A stretch of 42,258 nt of DNA from an uncultured Faecalibacterium sp. (GCA_900765705.1 CAAFSR010000219.1:1-42258), one strand, 5' to 3'. Shown: positions 33,689-41,081, numbered from the stretch's first letter. Program-made: numbers and translations. The notes: a model not told the origin generated them from the letters alone.

Positions 33689-33717
33689 AGTGTATGCAGC
33701 GGTTGCCAGCCGTATGC
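33689..33717 (-). promoter_or_regulatory. Sigma-E-like promoter of the SipL-like gene
   Basis: On the minus strand GCATACG (33711-33717), 14 bases and CATACACT (33689-33696), about 37 bases before the start codon. The -10 matches the sigma-E pattern (CATACA-T). The -35 keeps the G/T-A/C-ATA core but not the trailing TT. The box shares GCTGCATACA with the one upstream of spoIIIAA. Confidence 0.55.
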
Positions 33718-33724
33718 CGACAGC

Positions 33725-33764
33725 AAAGGCCGGTGTGTAGCAGCTATGCCACACACCGGCCTTT
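33725..33764 (-). terminator. Terminator after spoVM
   Basis: AAAGGCCGGTGTGT (33725-33738) and ACACACCGGCCTTT (33751-33764) form a perfect 14-bp stem with a 12-base loop, 6 bases after the spoVM stop codon. The U-run is only UUU within the stem. Confidence 0.75.
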
Positions 33765-33770
33765 GGGGAT

Positions 33771-33851
33771 TCAGTTCTCTTTGCGGATGCCGAACAGCTT
33801 GCGCAGAATGCCGCACAGCGCTTTCGGGCTGCGAATGACCACTACCTGCAT
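33771..33851 (-). CDS. spoVM: Stage V sporulation protein SpoVM, 26 residues
   Basis: A 26-codon gene ending in TGA. Its central residues IRSPKALCGILRKLFGI align without gaps with B. subtilis SpoVM (also 26 residues): Ile6, Pro9, Lys10, Leu12, Gly14, Ile15, Arg17 and Gly21 are identical in my recollection of that sequence, and Arg7 is a conservative match to Lys. SpoVM is an amphipathic helix that recognises the curved forespore membrane and recruits SpoIVA; Pro9 is functionally important. AAAGGCGGGGTGG lies before the ATG. It follows thiN, exactly as in Bacillus (prkC-rsgA-rpe-thiN-spoVM), and is closed by a terminator. The gene is easily missed because of its size. Confidence 0.9.
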   Translation of the reverse strand: MQVVVIRSPKALCGILRKLFGIRKEN

Positions 33852-33882
33852 CTCCACCCCGCCTTTCGCTCATGTTTACCCC

Positions 33883-33911
33883 ATTATAGCGTCCGGCAGG
33901 CAAAAATGTTC
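33883..33911 (-). promoter_or_regulatory. Possible promoter upstream of spoVM
   Basis: On the minus strand GAACATT (33905-33911), 14 bases and GCTATAAT (33883-33890). The spacing and the -35 fit a sigma-E promoter. The -10 is closer to a sigma-A TATAAT, but no good sigma-A -35 lies 16-18 bases upstream. The -35 lies just past the thiN stop codon. Confidence 0.35.
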
Positions 33912-33913
33912 CT

Positions 33914-34549
33914 TCAATCTGCGATGGTTTCCACCACCACCAGCGCACCCTGCCGGGTGCTGACGGTGATGCAGTCCGAGCCTTCGGCATACTCGTTGCT
34001 CACGCCCAGCGGATAGCCTGCCGTGAGCACGGCATCCTCCAGCTCATAGAAGGAGCCTTTTTCACACACGCCCTCGGCGCGCCCCTCCATGGGGAAGGCC
34101 GAGAAGTAGAAAAACTCCTCTTTAGGATAGCTGCGGCTTTGGCCCGGCAGCACAAAGGTGATGCGGGAGCGCTCGTCCTGCAGGGCCGCACGGATGCCGC
34201 GCTGCTCCAGCCCAAGGCCAGTGCACAGGTTAGCAAGGGTGTGCTCCACCCGCTTGCCGCCCAGTGCGCCCAGCAAAAGTACCTCGTGGAAGCCCTTTTG
34301 TGCAGCAAGCTTTGCAGCATACTCGGTATCGGTGTCGTCCTTGACGTGGGGCAGAACAACGATATCGTCGTTGTCCTGCTGCGGGCAGGGGGCGGAATCA
34401 AAATCGCCAACAATGATATCCGGCTTGCAGCCCAGCCGCTCGCAGTTGCGGTAGCCCGCATCGCAGGCAATGATAAAATCATCGCTGCGCAGCAGGCGCT
34501 TAAGCTCCGGCTGCACCGGGCAGGCGGAAAGGATCACACAACGGGACAT
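33914..34549 (-). CDS. thiN: Thiamine diphosphokinase
   Basis: A 211-residue enzyme that converts thiamine to thiamine diphosphate. The family motifs are CDAGYRNCERLGCKPDIIVGDFDS (GDFDS at 48-52), DDTDTEYAAKLA (about 71-82) and LGALGGKRVEHTLANL. The C-terminal beta domain with YPLGVSNEYAEG binds thiamine. It lies 18 bases after rsgA. The product cofactor is used by Dxs, among others. Confidence 0.95.
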   Translation of the reverse strand: MSRCVILSACPVQPELKRLLRSDDFIIACDAGYRNCERLGCKPDIIVGDFDSAPCPQQDNDDIVVLPHVKDDTDTEYAAKLAAQKGFHEVLLLGALGGKRVEHTLANLCTGLGLEQRGIRAALQDERSRITFVLPGQSRSYPKEEFFYFSAFPMEGRAEGVCEKGSFYELEDAVLTAGYPLGVSNEYAEGSDCITVSTRQGALVVVETIAD

Positions 34550-34567
34550 TTTATTCTTCCTTCCGTA

Positions 34568-35446
34568 TTACACTTTCGGGCGCTGCCAGTCCTTGATATC
34601 CTTTACCTCGTCGTACATGGCGCAGTAGCTGTCGTACCGGGTCTGGGACAGCTTGCCCTCTGCCAGCGCAGCCCGCACCGCGCAGCCTTTTTCGCTGCGG
34701 TGGGAGCAGCCGGTAAACTGGCACTGCCCCAGATAAGGCCCGAACTCCGGGAAGGCGTGCTCCAGATTTTCCTTGGGAATGAACCCGGCGCGGTTGGCCT
34801 CCAGACTGGCAAAACCCGGCGTGTCGGCAATGCGTCCGCCGTAGGCTTCAAAGATGGTCACCTCGCGGGTAGTATGGCGGCCACGGCCCAGCTTCTGGCT
34901 GATGGCGCTGGTCTCGCGGGCAGCGTCCGGCAGCAGTGCGTTCAGCAAGGTGGATTTACCCACGCCGGAGTTGCCGCAGAAGGCGCACAGCCTGCCGTTG
35001 ATCCACTGCTTTACTTCGTCAAGACCTGCGCCGCTTTCGTAGTCGATACGGATAAACGGCAGGGTGGATCCCGCATAGGCGTTTGCCAGAAAATCGGCCT
35101 CGGCAAGGTCGCTTTTGGTGCACACCACCACCGGCTGCACCCCCTTATCCACCGCGATGGCCGAAAGCTTATCCAGCACCAAGGTGCTGGGGGTGGGCTG
35201 GGTGGTACTGGCCACAAGGAACAGCACATCCAGATTTGCCACCGGCGGACGTACAAAAACGTTTTTGCGGGGCGCGATCTGCGCAATGACAGCTGCACCG
35301 TTTTCGGTTTCCAGCGTCACCTCATCCCCTGCCACAGGGGTGATCTTTTGCTTGCGGAAGATGCCGCGGGGCTTGCATTCCACAATGCCCTCCGGCGTTT
35401 TTACATAGTAAAACCCACCAATGCCTTTTACGATATAACCGTTCAT
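34568..35446 (-). CDS. rsgA: Ribosome small subunit-dependent GTPase RsgA
   Basis: A 292-residue circularly permuted GTPase of late 30S assembly. An N-terminal OB fold is followed by the G4-like TKSD, G1 GNSGVGKST (158-166), G3 DTPG and a zinc motif CQFTGCSHRSEKGC. The start at 35446 has GGAGG 6 bases upstream; an ATG two codons earlier touches that site. It lies 12 bases after pknB, the usual Firmicutes neighbour. Confidence 0.96.
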   Translation of the reverse strand: MNGYIVKGIGGFYYVKTPEGIVECKPRGIFRKQKITPVAGDEVTLETENGAAVIAQIAPRKNVFVRPPVANLDVLFLVASTTQPTPSTLVLDKLSAIAVDKGVQPVVVCTKSDLAEADFLANAYAGSTLPFIRIDYESGAGLDEVKQWINGRLCAFCGNSGVGKSTLLNALLPDAARETSAISQKLGRGRHTTREVTIFEAYGGRIADTPGFASLEANRAGFIPKENLEHAFPEFGPYLGQCQFTGCSHRSEKGCAVRAALAEGKLSQTRYDSYCAMYDEVKDIKDWQRPKV

Positions 35447-35458
35447 GCACATCCTCCG

Positions 35459-37333
35459 TCAGCCCAGCAGCGAAGCCCACCAATCCAGAATGCCACCGCC
35501 TCCGGTGGAGCTGCTGGAGTCCGATCCGCTGCTGCTATCGCCGCCGGTAGAGCCTTCGCCCGTGGTGCCGGAAGTGCCGTCGCTGCCCGGCTGGTTCGGT
35601 TCCTGCTCCGGTTCGGGGCCTGCGCTGACCACAACGTTCACGCGGCTGTTCAGCTTGGCGGTAGAGCCCGCCTCCGGGCTCTGGCTGAGCACCGTGCCTG
35701 CGGGCTGGTCGCTGTATTCCTCGGACTGGCTGCCAAGGCCCAGATGGTTCTGCACCAGAAGGGTGCGGGCATCATCCACGCTCATGCCGGTAAGCGAAGG
35801 CACCTTGGTGGTGGTAGACACCTGCGGACGGCTGACATAGACGATGACCGTAGAGCCGGCTGCCACCTGCGTACCGGCGGCAGGGTCGGTGCGGATGACA
35901 GCACCGGAGGCAACCGTGGTATCCACAGATTGGGTGACCAACACCGAAACGCCCAGTGCCTTGAGCTGCTGCTCAGCATCGGACTGCACATAGTTGGTCA
36001 GATCCGGCACGGTGACATACTGGGTGCCCAAGCTGACGGTCAGGGTCACGCTCTGGCCCTCGCGGACTGTACGGCCGGATACCGGCGACTGCTTATAGAT
36101 ATAGCCGGCGGCGTAGTTGCTGTTATATTCCTCTTCCCACTCGGGAGAGATCTGGCCGGATGCGATCTGATCCGTGGCCATGGCCTGCTCTTTGGTCATA
36201 CCGATATAATCCCCAAGGGTGATATCGGCTTTGTTATTCATCAGGTTGGAGGAATCGTTCAGGATCAGCCAGCACAGTGCCATACAGGCCAGCGCAAAGG
36301 CAATGGTAATGCCGAACAGCGCAGGCAGAAAAACAGAGTGCCGTTTTTTGCGGGGCTTCGTTTTGCCGGTTTTATGGGGTGCGGGCTGTTCATTCTGACG
36401 AATGGCGCGATTCTGGTTCATGGTACGTTTCACCACCTTTTCGGGTGCTTCTTCTGTAATATACTGATATTCAAACAATACGGAGGGGTTCTGCACATAG
36501 GTGTCCAGCGCCTCCAGCATGGCCCGTGCCGAGGGGTAGCGGTTCTGAGGGAGCTTGGCCATGGCCTTTTCGGTGATCTCCACCAGCGCGTAGGGCACCT
36601 CCGGTGCCAGCTCATGCAGCGAGCGGGGCTCGTCCGAGATCTGCTTGATGGCAACCTCCACCACGTCATCTGCATCAAAGGGCAGATGACCGGAGAGCAT
36701 CTCGTACATCATGACACCTACCGAGTAGATGTCGCTGGTACAGTCGGTCTCGTCCCCCTTGGCCTGCTCCGGGCTGATATAATGCACGCTGCCCATGGCC
36801 TTACCGGCCAGCAGCTGATTATCTGCCCGGGAAATGCGTGCGATGCCGAAATCCATCATGCGCAGCTGGCCATTATCCAGCAGCATAATATTCTGGGGCT
36901 TGATGTCCCGGTGCACGATGCCGTTGGCGTGGGCATGCTCCAACGCTTTGAGGATCTGGGAAATGAAGTGCACGGTCTCCCGGCTGGAAAGCTTACCACC
37001 ACGCTCGTTGAGGTACTCGCGCAGGGTCATGCCGTCCACATACTCCATAACGATATACTGCAGATGGTCGTTGACCGAAACGTCGTACACCTTGACGATG
37101 TTGGGGTGGTTCAGCAGCGAGATGGCCTTGGACTCATTCTTGAAGCGGCGCACAAGGTCAGGGTCGTGCATATATTCCTGCCGCAGCACCTTGACAGCCA
37201 CCACAGTGCCGGCGGGCACAGGGCCGTTCTGTCCCCGCATGACCGCCTTATACACATTGGCCATACCACCGGAGCCGATCAGCTCCTGCACCTCGTACAG
37301 GCCGTCCAACCGCTTACCGATCAGGTTATCCAT
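35459..37333 (-). CDS. pknB: Ser/Thr protein kinase with PASTA domains
   Basis: A 624-residue PrkC/Stk1-type receptor kinase. The kinase domain (1 to about 275) has the GSGGMANVYKA loop, Lys48, the catalytic HRD at 141-143, Asn148 and DFG at 161-163. A single membrane helix spans about 334-358. Outside follow three PASTA repeats (about 368-433, 434-502 and 503-572), then a Ser/Gly-rich tail ending in ILDWWASLLG. PASTA domains sense peptidoglycan fragments or lipid II; homologues control cell-wall synthesis and germination. It overlaps its phosphatase gene by 8 bases. Confidence 0.96.
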   Translation of the reverse strand: MDNLIGKRLDGLYEVQELIGSGGMANVYKAVMRGQNGPVPAGTVVAVKVLRQEYMHDPDLVRRFKNESKAISLLNHPNIVKVYDVSVNDHLQYIVMEYVDGMTLREYLNERGGKLSSRETVHFISQILKALEHAHANGIVHRDIKPQNIMLLDNGQLRMMDFGIARISRADNQLLAGKAMGSVHYISPEQAKGDETDCTSDIYSVGVMMYEMLSGHLPFDADDVVEVAIKQISDEPRSLHELAPEVPYALVEITEKAMAKLPQNRYPSARAMLEALDTYVQNPSVLFEYQYITEEAPEKVVKRTMNQNRAIRQNEQPAPHKTGKTKPRKKRHSVFLPALFGITIAFALACMALCWLILNDSSNLMNNKADITLGDYIGMTKEQAMATDQIASGQISPEWEEEYNSNYAAGYIYKQSPVSGRTVREGQSVTLTVSLGTQYVTVPDLTNYVQSDAEQQLKALGVSVLVTQSVDTTVASGAVIRTDPAAGTQVAAGSTVIVYVSRPQVSTTTKVPSLTGMSVDDARTLLVQNHLGLGSQSEEYSDQPAGTVLSQSPEAGSTAKLNSRVNVVVSAGPEPEQEPNQPGSDGTSGTTGEGSTGGDSSSGSDSSSSTGGGGILDWWASLLG

Positions 37334-38075
37334 GGCGCACCTCCATCGGCTCTACCCCCACCAGCAGGGCGGTGATGTTATCCGGGCCGCCGTTTTCGTT
37401 GGCAGTGCGGATCAGAAGATCTGGCAGATCGTAAAAAGACCCGCTGCGCAGCAGCTGTTCCAGCTGCTGTGTGGGCACAGCATTGGTCAGGCCGTCTGAG
37501 CACAGCAGCAGCACATCCCCCGCCTGCAGCGCCACGGTGGTGAATTCCGGCTCCAGCCGGTAATCTACGCCCAACGCCCGGGTGATGATGTTTTTTTGCG
37601 GGTGATGCTCTGCCTGCTCCTGCGTGATGGTGCCGCAGTCCACAAGCTCCTGCACATAGGAGTGGTCGTGGGTCAGCTGCGCCAGCTTGCCATCCCGGTA
37701 AAGGTAGGCGCGGGAATCGCCTGCGTGGCTCAGATAGGCCTTGCCGCCACGCACCAGAGCGCAGACCGCAGTAGTACCCATACCGGCCAGCGACTCCTCC
37801 CGCAGCGCCTTCTGGAACACATAGCGGTTGGCGCTGAGCAGCGCTTTTTTCAAAAAAGTCTCCTCTTCACCGGGAGTGCACTGGCTGTACTGCTCCTGAA
37901 AGCAGCGCTCGATGACATTGCATGCGCACTGCGAGGCTTCCCGCCCGCCGCGCGCGCCGCCCATGCCATCGCACACCAGCGCCCAAGCTGCATCGCCGGG
38001 CAACTCCCCGGCACGGTAATCATCCTGATTGTCCTGCCGGACGCGCCCCACATCCGTTTTTCCTGCAAGTTTCAT
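37326..38075 (-). CDS. stp: PP2C-type Ser/Thr phosphatase
   Basis: A 249-residue Stp/PrpC phosphatase that reverses PknB phosphorylation. Metal-binding motifs are VRQDNQDDY, VCDGMGGARGG, LSHAGDSRAYL, LCSDGLTNAV and GGPDNITALLV. Length and order are canonical. It lies between rlmN (16 bases upstream) and pknB (overlapping). Confidence 0.96.
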   Translation of the reverse strand: MKLAGKTDVGRVRQDNQDDYRAGELPGDAAWALVCDGMGGARGGREASQCACNVIERCFQEQYSQCTPGEEETFLKKALLSANRYVFQKALREESLAGMGTTAVCALVRGGKAYLSHAGDSRAYLYRDGKLAQLTHDHSYVQELVDCGTITQEQAEHHPQKNIITRALGVDYRLEPEFTTVALQAGDVLLLCSDGLTNAVPTQQLEQLLRSGSFYDLPDLLIRTANENGGPDNITALLVGVEPMEVRHG

Positions 38076-38091
38076 AGGTTTCTCCCTCTGT

Positions 38092-39132
38092 TTATGCCTT
38101 ACCGTTCATTTCATCGCGGCGCAGCTGGCCGCAGGCGGCACTGATCTCGCTGCCAAGGCGGCGTCGTACCGTGGCGTTCACGCCAAGGCTTTCGAGCTTT
38201 TGCTGGAACCGGCGCACATTGGCCGCATCCGTAGCGGAGTACGGGCTGCCGTCCACCGGGTTGATGGGAATCAGATTTACATGAGCGCCCATACCCCGGA
38301 TCAGGTCTGCCAACTGCTTTGCGCAGACATCAGAATCATTGACACCGCGCACCATGGAATATTCAAAGCTGACCCGGCGGCCGGTGGTCTCCTGATAGCG
38401 GCGCACGGTCTGGATCAACTGCTCCACCGGGTAAGCATCATTGACCGGCATCATGCTGCTGCGGATCTGGTTGGTGGGTGCATGCAGCGAGATAGAAAGG
38501 GTGAGCTGCAGCTTTTTTTCCGCCAGCTGGTCGATCTTGGGTACAAGGCCGCAGGTGGAAAGGCTGATATTACGCATGCCGATGTTGACGCCCTCAGGCG
38601 AGGTGATATTTTCCAAAAAGCGCATCACCTCGTCAAAGTTATCCAGCGGCTCGCCGATGCCCATGAGCACGATATGGGAGATGCGCTCACCGATATCCTT
38701 CTGAGCGGTGTAGATCTCGGAGCAGATCTCGCCTGCTTCCAGATTGCGTACCCGCCCTGCCTGCGTGGAGGCGCAGAACCGACAGCCCATGCGGCAGCCC
38801 ACCTGCGTGGATACACATACGGTGTTCCCGTAGTGGTAACGCATAACAACAGTTTCGATGCAGTTGCCATCCGCCATGCGCAACAGATACTTCACGGTGC
38901 CGTCCTTAGCCTCCTGACGGCGCTCGATCTGCGGTGCAGCGATATAAAAGGTTTCTTCCAGCTTTGCCAGCAGTGTTTTGGGCTGGTCGGTCATGGCAGA
39001 AAACTCGGTGACCAGCTTCTGGTGCACCCAGTGGAAGATCTGCTTTGCCCGGAAGCCCGGCTGCCCCAGCGCTTTTAATTCGGCAGTCAATTCTGCCAGC
39101 GTCAGGGAAGAAATACAGCGTTTTTGTTCCAT
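38092..39132 (-). CDS. rlmN: Dual-specificity rRNA/tRNA methyltransferase RlmN
   Basis: A 346-residue radical-SAM enzyme that methylates C2 of adenosine 2503 in 23S rRNA and A37 of tRNAs. The cluster cysteines are C113, C117 and C120 (CRMGCRFC), C106 lies just before them, and the C-terminal catalytic cysteine is in EISAACGQL. GIGEPLDNF and MRGVNDSD-type stretches are typical. A 7-bp hairpin (39154-39170) lies 22 bases before the start, and GGAGAACAG precedes the ATG. Confidence 0.97.
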   Translation of the reverse strand: MEQKRCISSLTLAELTAELKALGQPGFRAKQIFHWVHQKLVTEFSAMTDQPKTLLAKLEETFYIAAPQIERRQEAKDGTVKYLLRMADGNCIETVVMRYHYGNTVCVSTQVGCRMGCRFCASTQAGRVRNLEAGEICSEIYTAQKDIGERISHIVLMGIGEPLDNFDEVMRFLENITSPEGVNIGMRNISLSTCGLVPKIDQLAEKKLQLTLSISLHAPTNQIRSSMMPVNDAYPVEQLIQTVRRYQETTGRRVSFEYSMVRGVNDSDVCAKQLADLIRGMGAHVNLIPINPVDGSPYSATDAANVRRFQQKLESLGVNATVRRRLGSEISAACGQLRRDEMNGKA

Positions 39133-39172
39133 TCTGTTCTCCTATAACAGGATACGACCCATCGGGTCGTGG

Positions 39173-40063
39173 TTATTGCGTTCCGGCTGCTTTTTGCAGC
39201 ACGCACAGGAAAAAGCCATCCATGCCGGTGCGGGTGGGCACCGAAAGACAGCCGTACTCCCCTGCCGCCATTCCGGCGGGCAGCGGCACATCCGGTGCGC
39301 AGACTGCAAATTCCGGGTGGCGCTGCAAAAAGGCTGCGATCTGCTGCTGATTCTCCGCCGGGTCGATGGTGCAGGTAGAGTAGACCAACCGCCCGCCCGC
39401 CTTGAGCAGCGCTGCAGCGGTATTCAGAATTGCCGCCTGTGTGGCAAGCAGCTCTGCCTGCCGGGCAGTTTCCAGCTTTTTATAGCGAAGATCCGGCTTT
39501 TTTGCCAGAATGCCCAAGCCGCTGCAAGGCACATCCGTCAGGATGCGGTCTGCCATAGGCAGTGCAGGGTTCGGCCGGGTGGCATCGTTGCACAGGGTAT
39601 GCACCCCGGCAAAGCCCATGCGGTCTACAGCGGTGCGAATAAGCCCCACACGGTTTTCTGCCGCATCGCAGCTGTAAAGCTCTCCTGTGCCCTGCATCTG
39701 CTCGGCCAGCAGGATCGTCTTGCCGCCGGGGGCAGCACATAGATCCAGCACCCGCATCCCGGGCTTGACGCCCAGCAGCGGAGCTGCCGACGAGGCCGAT
39801 GGCTCCTGCGAGTAGAAGACGCCTGCGTGATGGTAGGGATGGCGGCCCGGCTTGAAGTCGGGCTGTTCCACCACGAACGCCGCCTTGCAGAAGGGCGAGG
39901 GCCGCAGCGGGAAGTCTGCCCGGGCCGCAAATTCTTCCGGCGTAGTGCGGAGGGCAGAGACGGTCACGCCGCGGGCCGCTGTCTCCTGCGGGGCAGCGTA
40001 GAGCGTATCGTATCGCTCACCCAGAAGGGCGCGTTCCCGGGCTTCAAAATATTCGGCAGACAT
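39173..40063 (-). CDS. NOL1/NOP2/Sun-type rRNA cytosine-C5 methyltransferase, RsmF-like
   Basis: A 296-residue SAM methyltransferase with the SAM loop LDLCAAPGGKT (about 106-116) and the two catalytic cysteines C180 (DVPCSGLG) and C231 (YSTCT). It occupies the rsmB position next to rlmN but lacks the NusB-like RNA-binding domain of RsmB. Its N-terminus (FEARERALLGERYDTLYAA) resembles RsmF/YebU, although the usual C-terminal extensions are missing. Which rRNA cytosine it modifies is unclear. AAGGAGGTC lies before the ATG. It is the first gene of the rsm-rlmN-stp-pknB-rsgA-thiN-spoVM unit. Confidence 0.85.
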   Translation of the reverse strand: MSAEYFEARERALLGERYDTLYAAPQETAARGVTVSALRTTPEEFAARADFPLRPSPFCKAAFVVEQPDFKPGRHPYHHAGVFYSQEPSASSAAPLLGVKPGMRVLDLCAAPGGKTILLAEQMQGTGELYSCDAAENRVGLIRTAVDRMGFAGVHTLCNDATRPNPALPMADRILTDVPCSGLGILAKKPDLRYKKLETARQAELLATQAAILNTAAALLKAGGRLVYSTCTIDPAENQQQIAAFLQRHPEFAVCAPDVPLPAGMAAGEYGCLSVPTRTGMDGFFLCVLQKAAGTQ

Positions 40064-40082
40064 TTTTATGAGACCTCCTTCG

Positions 40083-40120
40083 GGCTGCGGTGCATAAAGC
40101 CGCCGCAGCCGGTCAAACTA
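40083..40120 (+). promoter_or_regulatory. Inverted repeat with possible sigma-G-like promoter of the Asn-rich gene
   Basis: GGCTGCGG (40083-40090) and CCGCAGCC (40103-40110) are inverted repeats in the divergent intergenic region. TGCATA (40091-40096) and CAAACTA (40114-40120), 17 bases apart, resemble a sigma-G-type -35 and -10 pair. No good sigma-A promoter is seen for the plus strand. This is a pattern match only. Confidence 0.3.
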
Positions 40121-40170
40121 TGGGCAGGGAGCGCAGAACACCTCCCGAAATCGAAAGGAGCGACGATACG

Positions 40171-40374
40171 ATGGAAAATCGCAGCGAGAACCGCAGCACC
40201 AACTGCAAGAACCAGGCTCAGAACCGCACCAGCAATCAGAGCACCAACCGCACCACCAATTCCAGCCAGAACTCTGCTACCAACGAGCACAAGCACCCCA
40301 ACCAGTACACCAAGGGTGCCGACGACGAGGGCGGCAAGAACTCGGCTCACAACTCCGCCCGCAACAGCCGCTAA
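40171..40374 (+). CDS. Small Asn/Ser/Thr-rich disordered protein
   Basis: A 67-residue protein. About one residue in five is Asn, placed every three to five residues, mostly followed by Arg, Ser, Gln or Lys (NRSENRSTN, NRTSNQSTNRTTN). It contains no Ile, Leu, Val, Phe or Trp, so it cannot form a normal hydrophobic core. It has one Cys. GGAG lies 10 bases before the ATG. It is divergent from the rRNA methyltransferase and ends before a bidirectional terminator. I do not recognise a family. The composition recalls gamma-type small acid-soluble spore proteins, but there is no repeat-level match. Confidence 0.65.
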   Translation: MENRSENRSTNCKNQAQNRTSNQSTNRTTNSSQNSATNEHKHPNQYTKGADDEGGKNSAHNSARNSR

Positions 40375-40427
40375 GCCTCTGCGCTGAGCGCCGCCCCGCC
40401 CGAACGGACCATCTGGCGGGACAACAA

Positions 40428-40480
40428 AAAGCCCACTGCTCTCTTTGCACTGTTTCCCAGTGCGGAAAGCAGTGGGCTTT
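40428..40480. terminator. Bidirectional terminator between the Asn-rich gene and mrnC
   Basis: AAAGCCCACTGCT (40428-40440) pairs with AGCAGTGGGCTTT (40468-40480), with an inner GCACTG/CAGTGC stem (40447-40452 with 40458-40463). A-runs and T-runs flank the stem. It serves two convergent genes. Confidence 0.88.
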
Positions 40481-40492
40481 CGCGTGTTCCGG

Positions 40493-40897
40493 TTATTTTT
40501 CGTTGGGGTCGAACGACTGCCACAGCGTCTCGAACAGCTCATGCACCCGGCTCAGCTGGCCGTTCAGATACAGCCAGCCCAGCAGGCACTCGAAGCCGGT
40601 GGACGCGCGGTACTCCTCCGGGGAGGCGTGTTTGGCCACACTGGCCTTGCTGGCGTTGCGGCCCCGCTTGAAGACAGCCAGCTCGTCCTCGGTGAAAAGC
40701 GGCTCCAGCAGCTGCTCTTCCCGGAACTGCGCCCGGGCCGAGACGTATTTGACCTTTTCGGCGTTGAGCTTTCCCGCCGACAGACGGTGGTGCTCCACCA
40801 GCCGCTGCCGCACCAGAAGTTCCAGTACACTGTCGCCCACGAAGGCCAGTGCCAGCGGGCTCAGCTCCCGGGGGTCGATCTTTTCGGGTTCGTTCAT
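40493..40897 (-). CDS. mrnC: Mini-ribonuclease III
   Basis: A 134-residue RNase III-like catalytic domain without the dsRNA-binding domain. LALAFVGDSVLELLVRQRL carries the first catalytic Asp (D22), and EYRASTGFECLLGWLYL carries the second acidic site. In B. subtilis it matures 23S rRNA ends. The preceding gene (minus strand) is obg, about 185 bases upstream, with a MITE-like repeat in the gap. Confidence 0.94.
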   Translation of the reverse strand: MNEPEKIDPRELSPLALAFVGDSVLELLVRQRLVEHHRLSAGKLNAEKVKYVSARAQFREEQLLEPLFTEDELAVFKRGRNASKASVAKHASPEEYRASTGFECLLGWLYLNGQLSRVHELFETLWQSFDPNEK

Positions 40898-40927
40898 AGG
40901 ATACCTCTTAAAGCTTCTTCTTTGCTC

Positions 40928-41061
40928 AACCTCTCAGTCTCGCATTCGCTCGACAGCTCCCCTACCGAGGGGAGCCTCTGGCGAAGAGGGAAAGCATCAC
41001 GAAATGCCAAGGCCTCTCCTCGCTAGGACAGGTGGCATTGCGAAGCAATGACGGAGAGGTT
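40928..41061. repeat. MITE-like element with terminal inverted repeats
   Basis: The ends are AACCTCTCAGTC (40928-40939) and GACGGAGAGGTT (41050-41061), which are inverted copies with one mismatch. Internal hairpins are CTCCCC/GGGGAG (near 40956-40974) and CATTGC/GCAATG (near 41036-41049). The 134-bp element fills most of the obg-mrnC gap and encodes nothing. I saw no target duplication and no second copy in this window. I recall similar interspersed repeats in Faecalibacterium genomes but cannot check it here. Confidence 0.6.
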
Positions 41062-41081
41062 TATCCCGCAAAAGCCCTTGC

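Noticed and set aside
34139..37375. A 1078-codon plus-strand open frame
   Set aside because: It is antisense to thiN, rsgA and pknB, all certain genes. Its His/Gln/Ala-rich, low-complexity translation is typical of an antisense frame in GC-rich coding DNA.
40066..40542. A 158-codon minus-strand frame opposite the Asn-rich gene
   Set aside because: It has no ribosome site, runs through the bidirectional terminator and is rich in Val/Gly/Leu, as expected from the complement of Asn/Thr codons.
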